64,000 bases of DNA from Bradyrhizobium sp. SRL28. Its GTDB lineage: Bacteria; Pseudomonadota; Alphaproteobacteria; Rhizobiales; Xanthobacteraceae. A model generated the notes under the pieces. The model was not told the origin of the DNA and did not search any database. It saw nothing but the letters and a program-made list of their open reading frames with translations. A program made the translations under genes and the position numbers. Positions 1 through 9,044 of the stretch are shown piece after piece; position 1 is the stretch's first letter; every line of letters starts with the position of its first letter. The DNA lies in assembly GCF_018596315.1 (NCBI RefSeq), contig NZ_JAHEAG010000006.1, positions 186,001-250,000 on the forward strand. The letters are read 5' to 3'.

Positions 1-1
1 G

Positions 2-64
2 GATCCGCGCTTCCACGATGCCTGGGCGATGGCACGCGCGGATTCGTTCCAGCCAGTGGGATAA
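2..64 (+). CDS. C-terminal end of an unidentified protein (partial, cut by window edge)
   Basis: The frame beginning at base 2 is open for 20 codons and stops with TAA at 62-64, reading DPRFHDAWAMARADSFQPVG. Its composition and codon use resemble neighbouring genes. It lies about 110 bases upstream of the CNNM/CBS gene on the same strand. The piece is too short to assign a family and could be a chance frame. Confidence 0.3.
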   Translation, partial: DPRFHDAWAMARADSFQPVG

Positions 65-173
65 AAATCTTGGCGGTTTCCCCACGCTCTCTTGAATCTT
101 GCCGGGATGGCTTTCTGGTAAGGTTTCCGTGGCGCAGTTGTCCTGGCGCATTGGAACCCGCAAGAAAGCGATA

Positions 174-1481
174 ATGCTCACCTTCGAACTCGGGATCGTC
201 ACGATCCTGATTGTCATCAACGGCCTGCTTTCCATGTCGGAACTGGCCATCGTGTCGTCGCGGCCGGCAAGGCTTGCGGCGCTGGCTGAACGAAACGTCA
301 AAGGCTCTCGCCGCGCGCTGGCGCTGGCATCCGACCCCGGAAAATTTCTCTCCACCGTGCAGATCGGCATCACGCTGATCGGCGTGCTGTCGGGCGCGAT
401 TTCCGGCGCCACGCTCGGCTCGCGGCTGAGTAACTTATTGATCGAGGCCGGATGGTCACGGGGCGTAGCCGATACCGTCGGCGTCGGCGTCGTGGTGACC
501 GTGATTACTTACGCCTCGCTCATTATCGGCGAGCTGGTGCCGAAGCAGATTGCCTTGCGCGACCCGGAATCGGTAGCGGTGCGGGTGGCACCCTACATGA
601 TGCTGCTTGCGAAGATCTCATTGCCTGCCGTCTGGCTTCTCGACCGGTCCGGCAAGGCACTGTTGTGGCTGCTCGGTCACCGCGGTGCCGCCGGCGAGAA
701 AGTCAGCGAGGATGAAATCCGCACCCTGGTCGTCGAAGCCGAGAATGCCGGCGTGCTCGAACCCGGTGAAAAGGAAATGATCGCGGGCGTCATGCGCCTC
801 GGCGATCTTCCCGTCGGCGCCGTCATGACGCCGCGTCGCGAGGTGAGCATGATCAACCTGACCGACACCTTGCAAACGATCCGATCTACGCTCGCTGCCA
901 GCAGCCATTCCCGGTTTGTGGTGTTCGATCAGGCCGGCGATGCCGCGGTCGGAATCGTCAATGCCAAGGACATGCTGGACTGCTATCTGTCGGGGCAGAT
1001 GCTTGACATCAGCAAGCTGGTGCGACCGGCGCCGGTCATTCCGGAATTTCTCGATGCGAGGGACGTCGTTGCGATCCTGCGGGATTCCCCCGTTCATATG
1101 GGGCTGGTCCATGACGAGTATGGCGTGTTGCAGGGCGTGGTGACCAGCGCAGACATCCTGGAATCGATCGTCGGCGGTTTTCATACCGAGGAGGGGCCGC
1201 CGGAAGCGGCGGCCATCCGACGCGACGACGGTTCGTACTTGATTTCAGGCTGGATGCCCGCCGTCGAGTTTGCTTCGCTGCTCCGGTTCGAGTTGCCGGT
1301 ATCCCATGACTACGAGACGGTTGCCGGCTTCCTGCTCAGCCATTTCGGCCGGATACCTGACGTCGGCGACCATATCGAGGTGGATGGTTGGCGCTTCGAG
1401 ATCGTCGATCTCGATGGCCGACGCATCGACAAGCTGCTGGCCGCCAGGACCGGCGAGGCTTCTCCCGGCGGTGAAGCGTGA
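174..1481 (+). CDS. CNNM/HlyC-CorC family membrane protein with CBS pair
   Basis: 435 residues. The N-terminal DUF21/CNNM membrane domain spans about residues 1-190, beginning MLTFELGIVTILIVINGLLS and with hydrophobic segments including a run near TVGVGVVVTVITYASLIIGELVP. A CBS-domain pair follows (about 205-335, with VMTPRREV and HDEYGVLQGVVT), then a C-terminal CorC/HlyC transporter-associated domain (about 350-430). Family members are linked to Mg2+/Co2+ or other divalent-cation export and were formerly called hemolysins; the substrate here is not shown. The ATG at 174 is preferred over an in-frame TTG at 99 because the family starts directly with the first membrane segment. It converges on the porin gene across 64 bp. 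Confidence 0.9.
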   Translation: MLTFELGIVTILIVINGLLSMSELAIVSSRPARLAALAERNVKGSRRALALASDPGKFLSTVQIGITLIGVLSGAISGATLGSRLSNLLIEAGWSRGVADTVGVGVVVTVITYASLIIGELVPKQIALRDPESVAVRVAPYMMLLAKISLPAVWLLDRSGKALLWLLGHRGAAGEKVSEDEIRTLVVEAENAGVLEPGEKEMIAGVMRLGDLPVGAVMTPRREVSMINLTDTLQTIRSTLAASSHSRFVVFDQAGDAAVGIVNAKDMLDCYLSGQMLDISKLVRPAPVIPEFLDARDVVAILRDSPVHMGLVHDEYGVLQGVVTSADILESIVGGFHTEEGPPEAAAIRRDDGSYLISGWMPAVEFASLLRFELPVSHDYETVAGFLLSHFGRIPDVGDHIEVDGWRFEIVDLDGRRIDKLLAARTGEASPGGEA

Positions 1482-1545
1482 TGCGGGACTGGCTTGAGCT
1501 TCCTGCCCCAAGCGGGTTGCTCGCAGTTGAGCAGAAGGGCCCAGA

Positions 1546-3579
1546 CTAAAACTCGCCGTGGAAACGGCCGGAGAAGATGTGGACCGGGCCGCGATCGGCG
1601 TTGTAGGCGGGGTTGGTGATCAGCTGGTAATCGGCGGTGAGCGTGAAGTTCTTGTCGATGGCGTAGGCGTAGTAGGTCTCGAGGATTCGTTCGTTGCTGT
1701 AGTTGAGACGGCCGTCGCCGATCAGCAGGCCGAGACCGCCGGCCGCCAGGAAATCGCGGTGCCCGCCGGAAAGTCCGTTGATTGCGCCGCCCAAACCGAA
1801 TGTATCGCTCGGCCGTCCCCAATAGCTGCCCTTGACCGACAGGCCTGCCGAGACGCTGCGATCAATGTCGGTAAAGGACAGGATTTGGTTCCGGCCGTCG
1901 TTCCAACTCGCGCGGGCGAACAGGCCGACGTCCGTCATGAGCTGTTGCTCCGCGTTGACGTAGAATCCGTATTTGAGATTTTGGCGCTGGATGTCTGTCA
2001 TGACGTTGTTGATGTCGAGCGCCGGGTCTGCGGCGCTGATCGCCAGCGCGTTGCGGTAGTTGCCGGTATTGCCGCGATTGGCGAAGATGCCGAGCCGCAG
2101 TTTGCCGGGCTGGTCGAACACGGTGTGACGTTCTTCGAATTCGACAACAGCTCCGCCGGTCTTGAAGGTGAGGACATCGCTGTTGGGAGCCGAGGGCACC
2201 TGAAACAGGCCGGCGCGCACAGCCCAATCCTTGCGGTTGAGTTCGACGACGGCGCCGCGGGTAAATCCGGGGAGGTCTGCCGGAAAGTCATAGGCCGCGG
2301 ACGCCCACATTGCCCAGTTCATGAAGTCCACGCGTGGATCTTTTGCGTAGGAATTGCCGTCAAAGAAATCGCCGACCGCAAATCGTCCGACACTTACCGT
2401 GACCCGGTCGATGTCGCGTTTGCCCGGCAACTGATTGGCCGCATCGGCCACTTCTTCCTGTTCGCCTCCCAGCCCGAACGTCTGCCGGAACAAATAGCGC
2501 TGTGCGCGGAATCTCGGATACTCGGCACCGCCTTTTTGCGCTTCGCCGTTTGAAAAACCTCCCAAGCCTAATGTGCCGCCGATTCCGAACCCCTGCGCAA
2601 GCTCCGGACCAAAATAGAGCTCTCCGCCGTCCCATAATCGCCATCCGAGAAAGGCTCCGACCGTCCAGGTTTCTCGCACGCGCCCGGCGCCGGGCAGGCT
2701 GTTCGTACCTTGATAAGGCGAGCGGAAGCTCGGATAGCCCTGCGATATGAAGGTGGTCTGGGCGTGGACGTTCCAGTCCTTGGACGCGGGAGGGGTGGGT
2801 GGCCTGATGGCGTAATCGCTTGATGTCGCGGAACCCGGCCCGTCCCAGATCTTGTAGTTCAATCCGACCTTGACGGTGTGGATCTTCGGATCGACTGCGA
2901 CGTCCGGCAGCGGTACGTCCGCAAGCCCGTAGGTTCGGGCACCCAGGTCGATGTAGCCGTATTCGAGTTTTGCGCTCCATTTGGCGTCGGCGGCATATTC
3001 GACGCCAGCGCCTGCGGTCCAGCCGAGAGGGGCATGCCCGCGCTCGGATAACACGCTGCCGTCGGCATCATTGACGTCGACGCGGGTCCGGGCCCAGGCG
3101 ACGCCGCCGGTCAGATAGGGCAGCAGCGTTCCGAATGCGTATCCGACACGGCCCCGGACCGTGGCAATGTAGTCGAAGCTGGTGTTGAAGGGGGCCGGCA
3201 CAAGCCGCGGACGATCAAGCGTGCTCAGGAACGAAACATCGACCTCTGCGCCCAATACCAGATTGTTCGGGAGCTGAAAATTATAGCCGGCCTGATAGCC
3301 GCCGATCAGGCCCGTGATGCTGTGGGGAAAGAACACGCCTTGCAGCGGGAGGGGATTGGTATCGGGTCCAAAGCTGCCGCCGCCATAGCCGACGTGGCCG
3401 CCGATGTAGAAGCCGCTCCAGTCGAACGCCGGCCGCAGATAGGGGGCGGCCTTGATGGGCAGGTCGGCCGCAATGGCCGGACTGCCGAGCGCCAGCGCGC
3501 CGAATGCGGCGCCGGCCAGCACATATTCCAGGGATCGGCGGTTGCGGTTCACGGAGCGGACATTCCCGGCATGAGGCAT
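1546..3579 (-). CDS. Outer-membrane fusion: Omp25-like beta-barrel plus OprB-type carbohydrate porin
   Basis: 677 residues from the ATG at 3579 (in-frame ATGs also at 3597 and 3645). A signal peptide ends at SPAIAADLP. Residues about 45-250 match the Omp25/RopB-type small barrel of rhizobia (FDWSGFYIGGHVGYGGG, LTGGVAWARTRVDV, LEYGYIDLG, HTVKVGLNYKIW). After a Pro/Ser/Ala linker (about 255-275) the rest matches the OprB carbohydrate-porin family (GRFAVGDFFDGNSYAKDPR, FMNWAMW, NADRGPVHIFSGRFHGEF) and ends in the aromatic residue typical of outer-membrane barrels. It presumably sits in the outer membrane and admits sugars or other small solutes. Two complete barrels in one chain are unusual. Start choice is uncertain because no strong ribosome-binding site precedes any candidate. 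Confidence 0.85.
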   Translation of the reverse strand: MPHAGNVRSVNRNRRSLEYVLAGAAFGALALGSPAIAADLPIKAAPYLRPAFDWSGFYIGGHVGYGGGSFGPDTNPLPLQGVFFPHSITGLIGGYQAGYNFQLPNNLVLGAEVDVSFLSTLDRPRLVPAPFNTSFDYIATVRGRVGYAFGTLLPYLTGGVAWARTRVDVNDADGSVLSERGHAPLGWTAGAGVEYAADAKWSAKLEYGYIDLGARTYGLADVPLPDVAVDPKIHTVKVGLNYKIWDGPGSATSSDYAIRPPTPPASKDWNVHAQTTFISQGYPSFRSPYQGTNSLPGAGRVRETWTVGAFLGWRLWDGGELYFGPELAQGFGIGGTLGLGGFSNGEAQKGGAEYPRFRAQRYLFRQTFGLGGEQEEVADAANQLPGKRDIDRVTVSVGRFAVGDFFDGNSYAKDPRVDFMNWAMWASAAYDFPADLPGFTRGAVVELNRKDWAVRAGLFQVPSAPNSDVLTFKTGGAVVEFEERHTVFDQPGKLRLGIFANRGNTGNYRNALAISAADPALDINNVMTDIQRQNLKYGFYVNAEQQLMTDVGLFARASWNDGRNQILSFTDIDRSVSAGLSVKGSYWGRPSDTFGLGGAINGLSGGHRDFLAAGGLGLLIGDGRLNYSNERILETYYAYAIDKNFTLTADYQLITNPAYNADRGPVHIFSGRFHGEF

Positions 3580-4069
3580 GCTGTCGTTGCCTGTCATCAC
3601 TGCAGATTCGAATGCCAGCCGCCACCCAACAATTGAAGTCATCAACCCCGCCGCCCCTAGTCGGCTTCCCTGCGGTTCCGCCGGTCAGCGCCAGATCGGG
3701 ATCATTCCGCCATTTTACCTTAAACTTTTATTGCAAGTAATTTGCAGTAGCAAGAATGGAGCCGACTGCAGCGGTCGCTTAGCACCGGTATGTGACGTGG
3801 TTGCAAAACATCATCGCAGCTGCCGTTCGGACAGATCGCTGACCGGTGTTCGGAGACATCGCTGACACATCGCGATGGGCCGGCTCTGGCGGGCGGCCTG
3901 CATCTCCAAAAAAGTTGACCCGCCCGGGGGGACAGCCGGGCGGGTCGTGTTCGGCACGGGGTGGATGAGGCGCCCGTGCCGGACGCAAATCCACGAGAAG
4001 CGTTTTTAGTTGAGGTGGCTTGCTTGAAGAATTCGCTTCCCAAACAGAGACCAAGTCAGCCGAAAGAAA
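3580..4069. other. Intergenic stretch without a recognised gene
   Basis: About 490 bases between the porin start and the end of the small secreted protein. No open frame here has family resemblance. It should hold the porin promoter on the minus strand (the stretch near 3716-3735 is locally AT-rich). The one clear element is a strong minus-strand hairpin terminator, listed separately. Confidence 0.5.
3908..3946 (-). terminator. Rho-independent terminator of the small secreted protein gene
   Basis: Perfect 11-bp stem: GACCCGCCCGG at 3917-3927 pairs with its complement at 3936-3946. On the minus strand the stem is followed by a T run (plus-strand A run at 3908-3913). It lies 124 bases downstream of the stop of the 84-residue secreted protein. 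Confidence 0.8.
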
Positions 4070-4324
4070 TTAGTAGGAGCAGGTACGGACGCGGCCGATG
4101 TAATTGCCGAAAGCGTCGAACTGGCGAACCCAGCCGCAGCGGCGATAGCCGTCGTAGTAGTAGCCGGGGCCTGAAGCGGCGATCGCGGTGCCGACGATGG
4201 CTGCGCCAACGAGGCCGGCTCCGACACCCCAGTGCAGCGGCTTGGCCTGAGCCTGGGTGGAAGCCATGCCGGTAACGGCAAGGGTGGCGAGAGCGAGAGC
4301 GGCGAACTTGGTCTTGATCGACAT
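4070..4324 (-). CDS. Small secreted hypothetical protein
   Basis: 84 residues from the ATG at 4324, which follows GGAGACTTCC. Residues 1-27 form a signal peptide (MSIKTKFAALALATLAVTGM, cleavage after AQAQA). The mature part has a Gly/Ala-rich hydrophobic segment (VGAGLVGAAIVGTAIAAS), a Tyr-rich turn (GYYYDGYRRCG), and ends VRTCSY with two cysteines that could form a disulfide. This layout is common among small periplasmic or surface proteins of Bradyrhizobium with no assigned function. An earlier in-frame ATG at 4366 would place a polar stretch before the signal peptide and is less likely. A strong terminator follows. Confidence 0.7.
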   Translation of the reverse strand: MSIKTKFAALALATLAVTGMASTQAQAKPLHWGVGAGLVGAAIVGTAIAASGPGYYYDGYRRCGWVRQFDAFGNYIGRVRTCSY

Positions 4325-4477
4325 GGAAGTCTCCATCCTGTGTTGAGCGGCCATTGTGGTCCGCATGCCCAGTTGGACGGAGGCACCTCGAAAGCGGTTC
4401 GAGGCGAGGGTTGGAAATATGGTTTCGTCGTTTATTTCTCCGGTATTTCAGATGGTTACGGGGATAGATCCCGGGCT

Positions 4478-5287
4478 TCATGGTTTACGAAGAAACAATT
4501 CCGGATCGAATTTGTCGACGTCGTCGAGCAATTCACAGAACGCGCGCGCGCCGTGATCGAGCAGTTGTTCGCCCTTCTCGGCGGAGGCTTTGGTGGCGTC
4601 GCCGACCGCGCCGCTTTCATGCAGATCCTGCGTCTGCCACGCGAAGGGCACCGGCCGATGTGCGGAGAGCCAGCGAAATTTCTGCTCCATCGCGATGCTG
4701 GCGGGATGAAAATCGGCGATCGCTTCGCTCCGCACGGTGTGCGGATAGCGCGCCAGCATGATCGAAGTCTCGACCGCACCGCCATGAATGCCGTGACGGA
4801 TTTCTTCCGCGGAAAACAATCCATCCGGCGCGCCGAAGCGCGACCAGCTCGTGGTCACCGCGAGAAGCCCGTGATGCGCGCGCAGATCCTGCGCCACCAG
4901 CGACATCGCCGCGCTGTTGCCGCCATGGCTCGTCACGATCACCAGCTTGCGGATGCCGGACCGTGCGACGCTCTCGCCGATCGCCATCCACTCCTTCAAT
5001 GCGACATCGGTCGGCAGCGTCAGCGTGCCCGGATAATCGATATGCTCGGTGGAAATGCCGACCGGCTGCAGCGGCAGAAAGGTGACGGGAAGTGCTACAG
5101 GCAACAACTCGCGCACCCGCGCCAGATAGGCCTCGCCGATCAGGACGTCGGTTTCCAGCGGCAGATGCGGGCCGTGCTGCTCGGTCGCCGCCAATGGCAG
5201 CACCGCAATCCAGCGCGCGGCGTCGGCGCTGGCGATTTCGGGCCAGCGGATCTCGGTCCAGTCGCGGGGCGGAACAGTTGAAGCCAT
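4478..5287 (-). CDS. Creatininase-family amidohydrolase
   Basis: 269 residues, close to the usual family length. The creatininase (creatinine amidohydrolase) fold is shown by LPLAATEQHGPHLPLETD near residues 30-48 (metal-binding E/H/D), the TSHGGN motif near 119-124, and HGIHGGAVETSIML near 165-178. Family members hydrolyse cyclic amides in the cytoplasm using a binuclear metal centre; creatinine itself is only one possible substrate. It is divergent from an ABC uptake operon (144 bp between starts), so it may act on the imported compound, but that link is inference from position. Confidence 0.85.
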   Translation of the reverse strand: MASTVPPRDWTEIRWPEIASADAARWIAVLPLAATEQHGPHLPLETDVLIGEAYLARVRELLPVALPVTFLPLQPVGISTEHIDYPGTLTLPTDVALKEWMAIGESVARSGIRKLVIVTSHGGNSAAMSLVAQDLRAHHGLLAVTTSWSRFGAPDGLFSAEEIRHGIHGGAVETSIMLARYPHTVRSEAIADFHPASIAMEQKFRWLSAHRPVPFAWQTQDLHESGAVGDATKASAEKGEQLLDHGARAFCELLDDVDKFDPELFLRKP

Positions 5288-5333
5288 CGAGCGAAGCGTT
5301 TCTTTGGATGAATTTGCAGGGTAGTTTGCTAGA

Positions 5334-5360
5334 TATTCCGGGAATTGATCCTATTCCTGG
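5334..5360. promoter_or_regulatory. Candidate operator in the creatininase/ABC divergent region
   Basis: TATTCCGGG at 5334-5342 and TATTCCTGG at 5352-5360 are direct repeats with 18 bases between starts. The first also forms the palindrome ATTCC-G-GGAAT (5335-5345). The position between two divergent starts suits a shared regulator site. No regulator gene is adjacent, so binding is inference. Confidence 0.3.
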
Positions 5361-5431
5361 ATAAACCTGTGGGACGATATCCACGTCCATTGCCTCCCAT
5401 CATGGGCCAGAACGATCGACGGAGTCCAACC

Positions 5432-6451
5432 ATGAACCCGGCCTTTTTGACGCGAGCGTTAACCGCGGGTCTTCTGGCGCTGGCTGCGGCGCTGATGCCG
5501 GCGCGCGCGCAGACCCTCGACAAGGTGTCGTTTGGAACCAACTGGGTGGCGGAGGCCGAGCATGGCGGCTTCTTCCAGGCGGTTGCCGACGGCACCTACA
5601 AGAAATACGGCCTCGACGTCACTATCGTGCCGGGAGGACCCAACACCAACAACCGTATCCTGCTGACCGCCGGCAAGCTCGATTTCTTCATGACCGCCAA
5701 CACGCTGCAATCGTTCGACGCGGTCACCAACAAGGTACCGGTGGTCGCGGTCGCTGCGATCTTCCAGAAGGATCCGCAGGTTTTCCTGACCCATCCGGAA
5801 ACCAAATTCACCAAGCTCGAAGATCTCAAGCCGCTCACGCTATTCGTGTCCAAGGAAGGCGTCGCGAGCTACTTCCAGTGGCTGAAGTCCGAATACGGAT
5901 TCAGCGAGAGCAAGGTGAAACCCTACACCTTCAATTCGCAGCCCTTCATCGTCAACAAGCAGAGCGCGATGCAAGGCTACGTCACTTCCGAACCCTACGC
6001 CGTCGAGAAGGCGGCGGGCTTCAAGCCCGGCGTGATCCTGCTCGCCGATCACGGCTTCAACGCCTATTCGACGCTGATCGAGACCCGCCGCGAGATCATC
6101 GACAAGAAACCCGACCTCGTGCAGCGCTTCGTCGATGCCTCCGCCATCGGCTGGTACAATTATCTCTACGGCGACAATTCGGCCGGCAATGCCATGATCA
6201 AGCAGATGAACCCGGAAATGACCGACGAGCTGCTCAGCTACTCCGCCGCCAAGATGAAGGAATACGGCATCGTCGATTCCGGCGATACCTTGCGCGACGG
6301 CATCGGCGCCATGAGCGACGCGCGGGTGGCGAGCTTCTTCGACAAGATGGTGCGGGCCGGCGTGGTTCGCCGCGATATCGATTACCGCCAGGCCTATACG
6401 TTGCGCTTCGTCAACAAGGGCGTCGGTGTCGATCTGCGGCCGAAGAACTGA
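5432..6451 (+). CDS. ABC transporter substrate-binding protein, NMT1/THI5-like
   Basis: 339 residues from the ATG at 5432, preceded by GGAG; an upstream in-frame start would add a non-signal extension. The signal peptide runs MNPAFLTRALTAGLLALAAA to about ARAQT. The mature protein begins DKVSFGTNWVAEAEHGGFFQ, characteristic of the NMT1/THI5-like periplasmic family, with PGGPNTNN and KLDFFMTANTLQSFD in the ligand-binding half. Relatives bind pyrimidine precursors, riboflavin, nitrate, sulfonates and similar ligands; the specificity cannot be read here. It is the first gene of a tightly packed operon with its ATPase and permease. Confidence 0.88.
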   Translation: MNPAFLTRALTAGLLALAAALMPARAQTLDKVSFGTNWVAEAEHGGFFQAVADGTYKKYGLDVTIVPGGPNTNNRILLTAGKLDFFMTANTLQSFDAVTNKVPVVAVAAIFQKDPQVFLTHPETKFTKLEDLKPLTLFVSKEGVASYFQWLKSEYGFSESKVKPYTFNSQPFIVNKQSAMQGYVTSEPYAVEKAAGFKPGVILLADHGFNAYSTLIETRREIIDKKPDLVQRFVDASAIGWYNYLYGDNSAGNAMIKQMNPEMTDELLSYSAAKMKEYGIVDSGDTLRDGIGAMSDARVASFFDKMVRAGVVRRDIDYRQAYTLRFVNKGVGVDLRPKN

Positions 6452-6457
6452 GGCGAG

Positions 6458-7270
6458 ATGGCCGACCCCGCTGTGTCCGAGACGGATTTCGATGCGGCGG
6501 GCCTTGCGGTGCGTCTGCGCGCCGTTACCAAGATCTATGATAATCGCGTGACCGCGCTCGGGCCGCTCGATCTCGATGTCGCAAAGGGCGAGTTCGTCTC
6601 GTTGCTCGGACCCTCCGGCTGCGGAAAGTCGACCGCGCTCCGGCTGATCGCGGGGCTCAGCGCACCGAGTGCGGGCACGGTGAACGTATCCCATCACGCA
6701 AACAAAAAGGATGGGCGGCATCCCATCGGTTTTGTGTTTCAGGAACCCACCCTGATGCCGTGGGCAAGCGTGCGCGAAAACGTTCGCCTGCCGCTGAAAC
6801 TTTCGCATGCGCCGGCGACTGATGCCGACAGCCGCATCGAGGACGCGTTGGCGCAGGTCGGCCTATCCGAATTTGCCGATGCGTACCCCCGTGAATTGTC
6901 CGGCGGTATGAAGATGCGGGTCTCGCTGGCGCGCGCGCTCGTCACCGACCCGGATATTCTCTTGCTGGACGAGCCGTTCGCGGCGCTCGATGAGATCACG
7001 CGCTTTCGGCTCAACAACGATCTGCTTGATCTGTGGCGCAAGCTGCACAAGACCGTCGTCTTCGTCACCCATTCGGTGTTCGAGTCGGTCTACCTGTCGC
7101 AGCGGGTGACCGTGATGACGGCGCGGCCGGGCCGCATCAGCAGGGAATTTCGTATCGAAACGCGGGAGCCGCGCGGGGAGGAGTTTCGCACCTCGGCCGA
7201 ATATGCCGGCTATTGCCGCGAGGTCTCCAGCGCGCTCGCGCCCTCCTATTCGGGGCAGCGCAGCGCATGA
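6458..7270 (+). CDS. ABC transporter ATP-binding protein (SsuB/TauB/NrtD-type)
   Basis: 270 residues, starting 6 bases after the binding-protein stop. It has Walker A GPSGCGKST (about residues 48-56), a Q-loop at VFQEPTLMPW, the signature LSGGMKMRVSLARAL, Walker B ILLLDEPFAALDE, and the H-loop VTHSVFES. MKMR in place of the more common QRQR signature tail is frequent in this importer subgroup. It energises uptake by the permease encoded next, with which it shares an ATGA overlap. Confidence 0.93.
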   Translation: MADPAVSETDFDAAGLAVRLRAVTKIYDNRVTALGPLDLDVAKGEFVSLLGPSGCGKSTALRLIAGLSAPSAGTVNVSHHANKKDGRHPIGFVFQEPTLMPWASVRENVRLPLKLSHAPATDADSRIEDALAQVGLSEFADAYPRELSGGMKMRVSLARALVTDPDILLLDEPFAALDEITRFRLNNDLLDLWRKLHKTVVFVTHSVFESVYLSQRVTVMTARPGRISREFRIETREPRGEEFRTSAEYAGYCREVSSALAPSYSGQRSA

Positions 7271-8055
7271 GCTCCTTCCAGAATATCGGGCGGATGCTGC
7301 TGCCAGTCGTTGTGCTGGCGGCGGGCCTGGGCTTCTGGGAACTCGTGGTGCGCGTCAACGACATCCAGCCTTACGTGCTGCCGAGCCCTTATGTCGTGTT
7401 TCAGACGCTCGTCGGCGACTGGCCGGTACTGTCGGAATCGCTCGGTGTCACCCTGCTCACCACGCTGGAAGGCTTTATCGCCGCGGCCGTCGGCGGTATT
7501 GCGCTGGCGCTGCTGTTCAATCAGTCGAAATGGCTGGAATATTCGCTGTTTCCCTATGCGGTGGTCCTGCAGGTCACGCCGGTGATCGCAATTGCGCCGT
7601 TATTGCTGATCTATCTGCCGCAGCAGACCGCGGTCATCGTCTGTGCCTGGATCGTCGGTTTCTTTCCGGTCCTGTCCAACACCACGCTTGGGCTGAATTC
7701 GGTGGACCGCAATCTGGCCGGGCTGTTTCAGCTCTATGGCGCGTCAAAGCTGCAGACGCTGCGATACCTGAAATTGCCGGCCGCGCTGCCGTATATTCTC
7801 GGCGGCCTGCGGATCGCGGGCGGCCTGTCGCTGATCGGCGCCGTGGTCGCCGAAATCGCGGCGGGTACCGCGGGCGCCGGCTCCGGGCTGGCGTTCCGGA
7901 TCGCCGAGTCCGGCTATCGCCTCAACATTCCCCGAATGTTCGCGGCGTTGCTGTTGCTGTCGGTGGCCGGGATTGTCATCTATGGGCTGCTGGCGCTAGT
8001 TTCGCATCTGGTACTACGGCGCTGGCATGAGAGCGCGCTTGGAAAGGAAAATTGA
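7267..8055 (+). CDS. ABC transporter permease (SsuC/TauC-type)
   Basis: 262 residues. The ATG at 7267 overlaps the stop of the ATPase gene as ATGA, indicating translational coupling. There are about six membrane segments; the binding-protein-dependent permease loop appears as LYGASKLQTLRYLKLPAALPY near residues 155-175, followed by GGLRIAGGLSLIGAVVAEIAAG, the usual coupling-helix region. It forms the inner-membrane channel of the NMT1-like importer. It ends overlapping the dehydrogenase start (TGATG). Confidence 0.92.
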   Translation: MSSFQNIGRMLLPVVVLAAGLGFWELVVRVNDIQPYVLPSPYVVFQTLVGDWPVLSESLGVTLLTTLEGFIAAAVGGIALALLFNQSKWLEYSLFPYAVVLQVTPVIAIAPLLLIYLPQQTAVIVCAWIVGFFPVLSNTTLGLNSVDRNLAGLFQLYGASKLQTLRYLKLPAALPYILGGLRIAGGLSLIGAVVAEIAAGTAGAGSGLAFRIAESGYRLNIPRMFAALLLLSVAGIVIYGLLALVSHLVLRRWHESALGKEN

Positions 8056-9044
8056 TGGCTGCCGCGAATATTTCGTCCGAAAAGATCGACCTCCTGATCT
8101 ATGGGCCGATCAGGCCGATCCTCGAAAACGGCTTTTCGGACCAGTTCGTCCTGCATATGGCGGAGAGCCGCGCCGACCTCGAACGCTTGACGCCCGAAAC
8201 GATAGCGAAAATCCGCGGCATGGCGGTGACCTATCACATGGTGCCGGCCGACGCGAAGGCGCTGTCGCAGTTTCCAAAACTCGAAATGGTCGCGAGTTTC
8301 GGCGTCGGCTACGACCACGTCGATTCCGCCTATGCGCGCGAGCACAATATCGTCGTCACCAACACGCCCGACGTGCTGACCGAAGAAGTCGCCGACGTCG
8401 CAATGGGGCTTCTGATTTCGACCTTGCGCGAGTTCGTCAAGGCCGACCGCTACCTGCGCTCCGGGTTGTGGCAGGCGCAGAACTATCCCCTCAGCGTCGG
8501 TTCGCTGCGCGATCGCAAGATCGGGATCGTCGGCATGGGCCGCATCGGGCAGGCGATCGGACGCCGGTTAGAGGCCTCGCTTGTGCCGGTGTCCTATCAC
8601 TCGCGCAACCCGTCCTCGGCCGTCTCCTACAAGCACTATCCTGACTTGATGGAAATGGCGAAAGCAGTGGACACGCTGATCGTCATCGTGCCCGGCGGCG
8701 CCTCTACCGCCAAGATGATCAATGCCGACGTGCTGAAGGCGCTCGGTCCGCGCGGCGTTTTGATCAACGTCGCGCGCGGCTCCGTCGTCGACGAGCCGGC
8801 GCTGGTCGCGGCGCTGAAATCCGGCACCATCCTGGCGGCGGGGCTCGACGTCTTTGCCAACGAGCCGAACGTTCCGGACGACCTGAAGGCCATGCAAAAT
8901 GTCGTTCTGTTGCCACATATCGGCTCAGCTTCGGTGGTAACGCGCAATGCCATGGATCAGCTTGTCGTCGACAATCTGAAAAACTGGTTTGCCGGCAAGG
9001 CGCCGTTGACGCCTGTTCCGGAAACCCCGGTGAAGGGGCGCTGA
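8055..9044 (+). CDS. D-2-hydroxyacid dehydrogenase
   Basis: 329 residues from the ATG at 8055, overlapping the permease stop by one base. The Rossmann motif GIVGMGRIGQAIG lies near residues 157-169. Catalytic positions of the family are visible: Arg in INVARGSVVDE, Glu in DVFANEPNVP and His in LPHIGSAS. It reversibly reduces a 2-keto acid with NAD(P)H (glyoxylate/hydroxypyruvate reductase-like subgroup). Co-translation with the transporter suggests it acts on the imported compound or its product, which is inference. It also overlaps the next gene by one base. Confidence 0.9.
   Translation: MAAANISSEKIDLLIYGPIRPILENGFSDQFVLHMAESRADLERLTPETIAKIRGMAVTYHMVPADAKALSQFPKLEMVASFGVGYDHVDSAYAREHNIVVTNTPDVLTEEVADVAMGLLISTLREFVKADRYLRSGLWQAQNYPLSVGSLRDRKIGIVGMGRIGQAIGRRLEASLVPVSYHSRNPSSAVSYKHYPDLMEMAKAVDTLIVIVPGGASTAKMINADVLKALGPRGVLINVARGSVVDEPALVAALKSGTILAAGLDVFANEPNVPDDLKAMQNVVLLPHIGSASVVTRNAMDQLVVDNLKNWFAGKAPLTPVPETPVKGR

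Noticed and set aside
1558..2553. 331-codon plus-strand frame opposite the porin
   Set aside because: Composition is that of an antisense shadow of the beta-barrel repeats and the minus-strand product is recognisable.
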